Of a stretch of DNA of 64,000 nt, positions 1-10,920 are shown piece by piece. The first letter of the stretch is position 1; each line of letters begins with the position of its first letter. The position numbers and the translations under genes are program-made. This stretch comes from an uncultured Erythrobacter sp. Its GTDB lineage: Bacteria; Pseudomonadota; Alphaproteobacteria; Sphingomonadales; Sphingomonadaceae. The stretch spans positions 1,178,001-1,242,000 of the forward strand of contig NZ_CANMZM010000001.1 in the NCBI RefSeq assembly GCF_947502395.1, written 5' to 3'. Under the pieces are notes generated by a model. The model searched no databases and had not been told where the DNA came from. It saw nothing but the letters and a program-made list of their open reading frames with translations.

Positions 1-3000
1 TTGTGGTAGTTGTACCGCCGATCAAACTGACAGCTTCAGACTCGTCGACCGGAACTTCGTTGGTGTTGATCACAGTCACCGTGACGGTTGCGGTTGAGGT
101 GCCGCCATTGCCATCACTAACTGTGTAGGTGATCGTATCCATCCCGAAGAAATCGGGATTGGGGACGTATGTCACTGTCCCATCTGGATTGATGGTGACC
201 GTTCCGTTGGTCGCACTTGCATCGGTCACCGTAAGCGGATCACCATCCGCATCGGTGTCATTTACCAGAACGGGAATCGTAACTGCGGATTCTTCGTCGA
301 CGCTGGTCACGTCATCGGCAGCGATCGGTGGATCATTGACCGGATTGACTGTGACCGTGACGGTGACGGTATCAAACCCTCCCATGCCATCGCTGACTTG
401 GTAGGCAATCGTATCCGTTCCATTGAAGTTCGGGTTGGGGGTGTAGGTTATTGTACCGTCTGGATTAATCGTGACGGTACCATTTGGCGCATTGGCTGAT
501 ACGATCGTCAGAGGGTCACCATCCAGGTCGCCATCATTGGCCAATGGAGACAAAGTAACCGGCGTGTCTTCGTCGGTCACTGCAACGTCAGTTTCGCCCA
601 CCGGCAGATCATTGACCGCTTCGACATCGACTGTAACGGTAGCCGTCGCAGTTCCGCCCATGCCATCGTCAATGACATAGGTAATCGTAGTCGGTCCATT
701 GAAGTTGGGGTCCGGCACAAAGGTAATTGTGCCATCAGGATTGATCGTGACCGTCCCATTCGGCGATGTCGCCTCGGTCACTGTCAACGGATCGCCATCG
801 GGATCGCTGTCGTTGGCAAGAACCGGGATGGTGACCGGCTGATCTTCCACCCCGTCCACAACATCATCAGCGGCGATCGGCAGGTCATTGATCGGCTCAA
901 CCGTGACAGTGACCGTCGCAGTGTCAGTTCCGCCCATGCCATCATCAATCACATAGGTGATGACGTCCGTTCCGTTGAAGTTGGGATCAGGGGTGTAAGT
1001 GACTGTCCCATCGGGATTAGCTGTAACCGTGCCATTGGTTGCGGTTGCGCTGGTTACCGTCAGATCATCACCGTCGATATCACTGTCGTTGTCGAGCACT
1101 GGGACGGTAACCGGCGTATCCTCATCCGTTGTTGCCGTGTCGTCTTGTGCGGCTGGAGGATCGTTAACCGGGGTGACATTGACTGTTACCGCCGCTGTTG
1201 CAGTTCCGCCCATGCCATCGTCGATTTCATAGGTAATCGTGGTCAGGCCATTGAAGTTGGGATCAGGCACGAAAGTGATGGTCCCGTCGGGATTGATCGT
1301 GACCGTGCCGTCCGGCGATGTCGCGCTTGTGACCGTAAGGTCATCACCATCGACATCGCTATCATTATCGAGGACCGAGATAGTGGTCGGAGTGTCTTCA
1401 GGAGTATCGACTGTGTCCGGCAGCGCGACTGGATCATCATTGATCGGAGCGACAACGACCGTGATCGTGGCTGTGTCTGTACCGCCATTACCGTCGGAAA
1501 TCGTATAGGTGATCGTATCGGTCCCGTTGAAATCAGGATCCGGGGTGTAGGTGACCGTGCCATCAGCATTGATGGTCACTGTGCCGTTCGGCGCGCTTGC
1601 ATCAGTCACCGTTAGGTCATCACCGTCCACATCGCTGTCATTACCAAGCAGCGAGATCGTCACCGGCGTGTCTTCACCGGTTGTGGCCGTATCATTGACC
1701 GCAACTGGTGGGTCATTAACGGGGTCGACTGTCACAGTGACGACCGCATTGGCCACACCACCATTACCGTCCGAGATTTGGTACGATATTATGTCGATAC
1801 CATTGAAGTCGGGGGCTGGTGTGTAGTCAATCGTGCCGTCTGGCAGAATAGTGACAGTACCGTTGGCGGCAGACGCAGTTATGACAGTCAGCGGATCGCC
1901 ATCAGGGTCGTTGTCGTTCGCCAGCACATCAATGTTCGTCGGCGTGTCTTCTGCAGTCGTGGCGGTATCATCGGTGGCAGTTGGCGCTGGATTGGTGATG
2001 GTCCAATTGAAGGTGGTCGAAACCGTTCCGCCATTGCCATCATCAGCAGTGACAGTGACTTCATAGATACCATTGCCAGCTGGACCGCCTTGGGAGGCCG
2101 CGGGATCGATTGTCCCGGTGATTTCACCGGAGTTTGGATCAATGTCCAAGCCTGCGGGCAAACCAGCGGCGCTGAAGGTGAGTGGGTCACCGTCCACATC
2201 CGTGAAATTGCCTGCGGTCGGTACGACTACGACCGCGCTATCAACGTTCTCACGCGGGGCAATAGGAGTGACAGTCGGGTCATCGTTTTCGGCGCTAACC
2301 GTGACAGTCACGGTCGCAGTCGACGTGCCGCCATTGCCGTCAGAGATTGCATAGCTGATCGTGTCAGTGCCGTTGAAGTCTTGATCGGGTGTATAAGTGA
2401 CAGTGCCATCGGCTTCGATCACCACGCTGCCATTCCCGGCGCTCGCCTGAGTGACGGTCAGCGCGTCGCCGTCAGGGTCGTTATCATTGGCGAGTACATC
2501 GATGTTCACCGGCGTGTCTTCGGCGGTCGACGCGGTGTCATCACTTGCCAACGGAGCCGGGTTGGTCACCGTCCAGGTGAAGGTGGCGGAGACCGTGCCA
2601 CCGTTTCCATCATCAGCCGTTATGGTAACCTCGTAGATCCCGTCACCGCCGGGTCCGCCTTGTGAAGCGCCCGCGTCAATTGTGCCAGTTACGTTACCGG
2701 CCGCGTCGATGGACAGACCGGTCGGAAGTCCGGTTGCAGAAAACGTCAGCGGATCGCCATCGACATCTGCAAATCCACCCGACAGGTCGAGTGCAATCAC
2801 ATCAGCATCCAGATTTCCGCGCGCTGGCAGTGCTGGCGCGGTTGGATCGTCATTTTCGGCCGTGACCGTTACAATCACACTTGCGGTTGATGTCCCGCCT
2901 TGGCCGTCATTGATCTGATAGGTGATCGTGTCGATGCCATTGAAATCAGGGTCCGGAGTGTAGGTAAGGGTGCCGTCGAGATTGATCACGACGCTACCAT

Positions 3001-6000
3001 TTGGCGCGCTGGCTGAAACAACAGTCAGATCATCGCCATCGGGATCGTTGTCATTGGCTAGAATATCAATGTCGACCGGATTGTCTTCCGTCGTCGAAGC
3101 TGTGTCATCAACCGCAGTCGGCCCCGGATTTGTTACAGTCCAAACGAAGGTGACATCAGTCACCCCGCCGTTGCCATCGTCGGCTGTGATAGTGGTTTGG
3201 TAGACTCCTCCATTCACCTGACTCGCATCAGGATCAATCGTCCCGGTAATTTCGCCCGTGTCCGGATCGATGCTAAGGCCAGCGGGCAAATTGGTCGCAC
3301 TGAAGGTTAGTGTATCGCCTTCGGGGTCCGAGAACAGCACTCCCGTATCGATTGCAATAGGATCGCCATCTTGATCGGCGCGGTCCGGCAGCGGGGTGCC
3401 ATCTGGCGCGTCATTTACGGCCGCAATCACAATCGTCGCCACTGCGGTGGCTGGATCGCCATTGGCATCTTCAATTGTGTAGGTGACCGTTGCCGTGCCG
3501 TTGAAGTTCTGATCGGGTGTGAATGTTATCGTACCATCGGCGTTGACGACCGCGATGCCGTTGGTGGCCTCCACAGCGATGATCTGTATTGGCGTGTTCG
3601 GATCGGCATCAGGATCGATGTCATTGTCGAGCACGTTCAGCACTTGCGGCGTGTCTTCAACTCCGACGAAACTGTCATTGACGGCGGTTGGAGGCTCGTT
3701 GTTAATAGTCCAGGTGAAAGTCGTCTCGACGAACTCTCCACTCGGATCGGTTGCCCGCACCGTGACAGTATAGACACCATCGCCGCCCGGTCCGCCGGAA
3801 GACGCCGTGACCGTTGTTGTGCCGGTGACTTCTCCGGTCATCGGATCAATGGACAAGCCGTCCGGCAGTCCCGTCGCGCTGAATGTCAGCGTGTCATTTT
3901 CAGCATCGGCGAACGCCGGGGCGAGCGGCACTGTGATGACTTCATTGTTTCCATCAGTCAGGTCTGGAAGACCGACCGTGGTCGGCGCATCATTAAGCGG
4001 ATTGACCGTTACCGTAACGGTCGAAGTCGCGGTCCCACCTTCGCCATCATCAATAGTATAGACGATGGTATCCGTGCCATTGAAGTCACCATCGGGCGTG
4101 TATGTGACCGTGCCGTCCGCATTGATTGTGACAGTACCATTGCCGGCGCTGGCATTGCTGACAGTCAGCGCATCCCCATCTGGATCATTGTCATTGGCAA
4201 GGACCGAGATTTGTACCGGTACGTCTTCATCGGTGGTCGCGGTGTCAGGCGCGGCAGTTGGACTAGGGTTGGTGACGGTCCATACAAAGGTGGAACTCGT
4301 GGTTCCGCCATTGCTATCATCGGCGGTCACAGTGACCGTGTATATCCCGTTGCTTGCTGGCCCGCCTTGCGAAGCGGAGGGGTCAATTGTGCCGGTGATA
4401 TTGCCCGCTGCATCGATTGTGAGACCAGCCGGCAGACCAGTTGCGGTGAATGTGAGCGTATCGCCGTCCACATCATCGAAGTTGCCCGACACGTCGAGCG
4501 CAATCACATCAGCATCCTCGTCGGTCTGATTGGTTAGTTGCGGATCGGCGATCGGATCATCGTTGATCGGGCTTACTGTGACAGTGACAGTCGCGGTGCT
4601 TGTGCCGCCTTCGCCGTCACTGATCGTGTAGGTAATTGTATCAGTGCCGTTGAAGTCATCGTTGGGCGTGTAAGTGACGGTGCCGTCCGTTTCGATCACA
4701 ACCGTACCATTGGTGGCCACTGCGGATACGACGCTCAGCGCATCGCCATCCTGGTCATTGTCGTTGGCCAGCACGGAAATGTTGACCGGTGTGTCCTCAT
4801 TAGTCGTCGCGCTATCATCGTTAGCCACTGGTGGAGGATTGGTTATGGTCCAGGCGAAGCTGGAAGTCACCGTCCCGCCATTGCCATCATCGGCCGTGAC
4901 CGTCACAGTGTATATGCCATCACTAGCCGGTCCGCCTTGTGAGGCTGATGGATCGATCGTGCCTGTTATGTTGCCGTCGGTGTCGATGCTAAGTCCGGGT
5001 GGTAGACCCGTCGCACTAAAGGTCAGGTTGTCACCATCAAGGTCACTGAAATTGACTGCAACCGGAACATTGACGGTGGCATCGTCCACATTGGCGAGGT
5101 TTGGCAGAGGCGTATCAACAGTTGGATCATCATTGACTGGATCAACTGTCACCGTGACGGTTGCTGTGGCGGTGCCGCCATTGCCGTCGCTGATAGTATA
5201 TGTGATCGTGTCCGCGCCATTGAAGTTGGCATTGGGCGTGTAAGTGATGGTCCCATCCGCCTCGATAACAACCGTGCCATTGGGCGCGGTCGCGGACGTG
5301 ACGGTCAACGGATCGCCATCGGGGTCATTATCGTTAGCGAGCACTGGAATGTTAACGGGCGTGTCTTCGTCGGTGGTAGCACTATCGTCCAATGCCACAG
5401 GCGGCGGGTTAATCACCGTCCAACTGAACGTGGTCGAGACTGTGCCGCCATTGCCATCATCGGCGCTTACCGTGACTTCATAGATGCCATCGCCCGCCGG
5501 GCCACCTTGCGAGGCATCAGGATCAATTGTGCCCGAGATCTCACCCGTCGCAGGATCAATCGTCAGGCCAGGAGGCAAGCCGGTGGCATCAAATGTCAGC
5601 GTATCGCCATCAATATCTGAGAAATTTCCACCGACAGGCAGGCTCACAGTGGCACTATCGAGATTGTTCTGGGCTCCGATTGGCGTTGCTTCCGGCGCAT
5701 CGTTGACCGCATTGACGGTCACAGTGACTATCGCGATGGAGGTCCCACCATTGCCATCACTAATCGTATAAGTAATTGTATCCGTGCCATTAAAGTCAGC
5801 ATCAGGCGTGTAGGTGACGGTGCCATCAGTCTCGATAACGACCGTGCCATTGGGCGCGTCTGCGGCGATAACTGTAAGCGGGTCGCCGTCGGGATCGTTG
5901 TCATTCGCGAGCACTGCAATGTTGACAGGCGTATCTTCATTTGTGGTCGCATTATCATTGCTCGCGACAGGTGGCGGGTTGATCACGGTCCAGGCAAAGG

Positions 6001-9000
6001 TTGCTGAAACTGTACCTCCATTGCCATCATCCGCCGTCACAGTGACTTCATAGACGCCGTCGCCAAGCGGTCCGCCTTGCGAGGCATCTGGGTCGAGTGT
6101 GCCGGTGATATTACCATTGGCATCAATTGAGAGGCCCGGTGGCAATCCAGTCGCACTAAAGCTGAGATCATCGCCATCGACGTCCGAGAAATTGCCCGAG
6201 ACATCGAGTGAAACCGGAGTGCTATCGGGGTTTGTTTGTGGCGCAATCGGGTTTGCAACAGGCGCATCGTTGACGGGATCGACAGTCACCGTCGCGGTCG
6301 ACGTTGCAAAACCGCCATTACCATCACTTATCGTGTAAGTGATGGTGTCTGTACCGTTGAAATCAGGATCAGGCGTATAAGTCACCGTCCCGTCGCCGTT
6401 TATCACGACCGTGCCATTAGGCGCATTTGCAGCGGTGATCGTTAGCGGATCACCATCAGCATCGGTGTCATTCGCGATCAGGTTGATGTCGACAGGAGTG
6501 TCTTCATCAGTGGTCGCGCTGTCCGGATTGGCGACCGGCGGATCATTGATCGGATTGACCGTGACGGTAACTGTGGCAGTGGCAGTACCGCCATTGCCAT
6601 CCGAAATCTCATAAGTGATGGTTGTCGTGCCATTGAAATTCGGGTCTGGCGTAAACTCAAGCGTACCGTCAGGATTGATCGTGACGGTGCCGTCCGGTGA
6701 TGTAGCCGAGGTGACAGTCAAGTCGTCACCATCAACATCGCTATCATTGCCAAGGACACCAATTGTGACCGGCGTATCTTCGTCAGTTGTGACGCTGTCA
6801 TCAACGGCCACTGGCGCATCATTGACTGGGTTGACTGTGACGATCACCGCAGCCGTAGAGCTACCGCCATTGCCGTCACTAATTGTGTAGGTGATCGTGT
6901 CTTGACCATTGAAATCGGGATCAGGTGTGTAAGTCAGCGTGCCATCGGCTTCGATCACAACCGTGCCGTTAGGTGCGCTGGCAGAGACGACCGTGAGCGG
7001 ATCGCCATCAGGATCGGTGTCATTGGGAAGGACTGCGATGTTGACCGCCGTATCCTCGTCCGTGGATGCCACATCGTTGACCGCCGTCGGGGCCGGATTG
7101 GTCACGGTCCAGATAAAGTCCTGTAAGACCGTACCCCCATTGCCGTCGTCAGCTGTCAGCGTGACGGGGTAAACTCCGTCGCCGCTCGGCCCGCCCTGGC
7201 TGGCGTCGATATCGAGCGTGCCGGAGATGATCCCAGTTGCCGGATCAATCGTCAGGCCCGGTGGGAGCCCCGTCGCGGTGATCGTCAGATCATCACCATC
7301 GACATCGGCAAAAAAGCTCTCGGTCGCGACCGAGACAGATTGATTGTCTTCATTCGTGACGTCCGGAATATCGACCGCCACCGGCGCATCATTCTCCGGT
7401 GTAACATCAATTGTCAGCGTCGCGGTCGCTACGCCGCCTTGGCCGTCGCTTACGGTGTAAGTGACATTGGCCTGCCCATTGAAATCGGGGTCTGGAGTGT
7501 AGGTCAGCGTGCCATCCGGATTGACCACGACGGTGCCATTATCTGCGCTGGCGCTTGTGATCGTTAGTGGATCGCCGTCGGGGTCGCTATCGTTGGCAAG
7601 AACTGCAACGGTGACCGGGGTATCTTCAGGAGTGGTCGCGCTGTCATCCTGCGCAACCGGTGGGACGTTCTGTACCGAATAGATGAAGGTCGTGCTGACT
7701 TCCTGACCCGATGGATCAGTCGCGGTAACCGTCACCACGAATGGTCCATTTTGTGATGAGTCAGACGCTAGAGTACCTGAGATTACGCCGGTGTCTGGGT
7801 CAATTATGAGCGACGGCGGAAGCCCATCGGCGCTGAAGGTCAAGTCATCACCATCGACATCACTGAATGCGCCGGCTGTTGGAATGGTGACGGTCTGACC
7901 GTCTTCGCCGCTTTGGTTTGGCAGGCCAATCGTGGTCGGTGCATCATTGACCGGGGTAACGATCACATCAACGCTAGCGGAAGACTCGCCGCCTTCACCA
8001 TCGCTGATCGTGTAGACGATTGTGTCTGTGCCGTTAAAGTCCGGATTTGGCGTGTAAACGAGCGTGCCATCAGGATTGATCGTGACGGTGCCATTGCCCG
8101 CCGAAGCCTCAATCACCGCCAGGTCATCACCGTCTGGATCGACATCATTCGCGAGCACCGGAATGTTGACCGGCGTGTCTTCATCGGTGGTTGCGGTATC
8201 ATTGCTGGCGATTGGTGCCGGGTTGGAAACCTCCCATGTGAAGCTTTGAGAGACTGTGCCGCCGCGGCCATCGTCCGCGATAACCGTGACCATGTAGGTC
8301 CCGCCATTCACCTGACTCGCGCTGTTATCGATGGTGCCCGAGATTATGCCAGTGTCTGGATCAATCGTCAGACCGGCTGGCAGGCCGGTAGCACTAAAGG
8401 ACAATGAATCGCCATCAGGATCGCTGAATGCGCCGGCTACCGGCAGATTGATGTCTTGATTGTCGAGGTGTGTTTGATCGCCAATTGAGCCGCTTGTAAC
8501 CGGCGTGTCGTTGATGTCTGCCACTGTGACAGTGACGGTCGCAATAGAGGTACCACCATTGCCGTCAGAAATCTCATAAGTAATTGTATCAGAACCGTTA
8601 AATCCAGGATTTGGGGTGTAGGTTACGGTCCCATCGGCTTCGATAACGACTGTGCCATTTTGCGCGTCAGCGGAGGTGACCGTAAGCGGATCGCCATCGG
8701 GATCGCTATCATTGGCGAGCACGTCGATGTTGACCGGGGTGTCCTCATCGGTTGCCGCGCTATCATCAACCGCTTGTGGCGGCGGATTGGAAACATTGAA
8801 AGTGATCGTCTCCGAGACGGTTCCTCCATTTCCATCGGAAACCGTAATCGTCGCAGTGTACACCCCGCCATTTGTCTGGCTCGCGTCGGGAGTGATTGTT
8901 CCTGTGATCAATCCCGTGTCTGGATCGATTGAGAGGCCAGGTGGCAGATCGGTCGCGCTGAACGACAAATCGTCGCCATCGACATCGCTAAAGGCATCAG

Positions 9001-10920
9001 CAACCGCGACAGCGATAGTTTCGCCATCCTCTGCATCGACTGGCGGGATAGCGGTTGCAGTGGGATCATCATTGATCGGATTAACGGTGACCGTGACGGT
9101 CGCTTCAGAGGTTCCGCCTTCGCCGTCACTAATGCGATAGGTGATAGTTGCGGTGCCGCTGAAGTTCGCGGGCGGCGTGTAGCTGATCTGATTGCCGACC
9201 AAAGTGGCCTGACCGACCGATGCAAATGCGGAAATGACGGTAAGCGCATCACCATCAGGATCGCTGTCGTTCGGCAAGACATCAATCACGACTGGCGTGT
9301 CTTCGTCAGTGGCTGCGGTATCATCAACTGCAATTGGCGCGGGATTGGTGACGGTCCAGCTAAAGGATTGGTCTGCGCTCGCCCCGGAGGCATCGGTAGC
9401 GGTAACCACAACGTCATAGACCCCGCCAGTTCCGCCTATGCTGGCAGAATTGTCAATTGTCCCGGTTATCTCCCCGGTAGCGCTATCAATCGACAGGCCT
9501 GGAGGCAGGCCGGTGGCGCTGTAAATCAGGCTTGTATCGTCAACGTCAGCAAATGCCCCGGCGGTTGGAACACTGATCCCGCCATCCGCATCAAGGTTGG
9601 TTTGCGGCGGCAATGTCCCGGTTGGAACAGGCGCATCGTTCTCGGCCGAGACGGTCACTTCAACTTCAGCAGTGCTGGTCCCACCTTCGCCATCGCTAAT
9701 CGTATAAGTGATGGTGTCGGTGCCGTTGAAATCCGCATCTGGCGTGTAAGTGAGCGTGCCATCCGCTTCGATCACCACCATACCATTGGGCGCGGACGCA
9801 GACACAACGCTCAGGCTATCGCCGTCGGGATCGGTGTCGTTGCCTAGCACTGCGATGTTGACCGGCGTGTCCTCATCGGTGGCTGCAGTGTCGTCATTAG
9901 CGGTTGGCCCGGGATTGCTGACGGTCCAGCTGAATGTCTGTTCCGCTGACCCACCGGCACCATCGTTCAACGTCACGGTGACAGTGTAAACACCGCCAGT
10001 GCCGCCTTGACTTGCAGAGTTATCGATTGTGCCAGTAATTTCGCCGGTGTTGGTGTTGATGGATAGGCCTGGAGGTAGGCTGGCCGCGCTGTAGATCGTG
10101 GTCGGCCCATCAATATCGTTGAAGCCAGCCGCCGTATCGACGCTGATCCCTCCATCGGCATCCAGATTGGTTTGCGGCGGCAAGTTCCCGACTGGCATTG
10201 GCGCGTCATTCTGAGCCGTCACAAAGAGGCTCACGGTCGCCATACTGGTCCCGCCTTCGCCATCACTGATCGTGTAAGTGATCGTTTCGGGGCCGTTGAA
10301 ATTGGCATTCGGGGTGTAGGTTATCGTGCCATCGGGATTGATAACGACACTGCCGTTCGGCGCGCTTGCGGCGACGACGCTAATGTCATCGCCATCCGGG
10401 TCCTGGTCATTGGCCAAAACATCGAAAGTGACCGGAGTATCCTCGAGTGTAGACCCGCCGTCATTGTTTGCTTGTGGCGGCGGATTAGTGACCGTCCAGC
10501 TGAAATCTTGCGTAGCCGATAAGCCGCCAGAATCTGTAGCAGTTATTGTGACTGTATAGATGCCCCCGTTACCCCCCTGACTGGCCGAATTGTCAATCGT
10601 GCCGGTGATGAACCCCGTGCCAGAATCGATTGACAGTCCGGCCGGCAGGTTGCTGGCGGAAAATGTGAGGTTGCTGTCTTCGACATCATCGAAGCCGCCG
10701 GAGACGTCGACGAATATGCCTTGCTGTGCATCTTGGTTCGCTTGCGGAGGCAGATTGCCATCGAGAGTTGGTCGGTCGTTGACAGCGTCAATCACAATCG
10801 GAACGATCGCGGTGGAGGTTCCGCCGCGACCATCGCTGATCGTGTAGGTGATCGTGTCGGTGCCACTGAAATTGGCATTTGGCGCGTAGTTCAGCGTGCC
10901 ATCACCATTGATCGTAACAG
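1..10920 (-). repeat. Tandem cadherin-like and He_PIG-like repeat array inside the giant adhesin
   Basis: Counting the conserved FNGT-type landmark gives about 24 cadherin-like units. They are spaced about 275 bases apart from 145 to 1804, about 570 from 1804 to 6355, about 275 from 6355 to 6905, and about 570 from 6905 to 10865. In each 570-base interval an extra He_PIG-like unit sits between cadherin units, making about 15 of these. The array is therefore built of blocks of simple repeats and blocks of two-domain repeats. Counts were made by eye and could be off by one or two. Confidence 0.85.
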
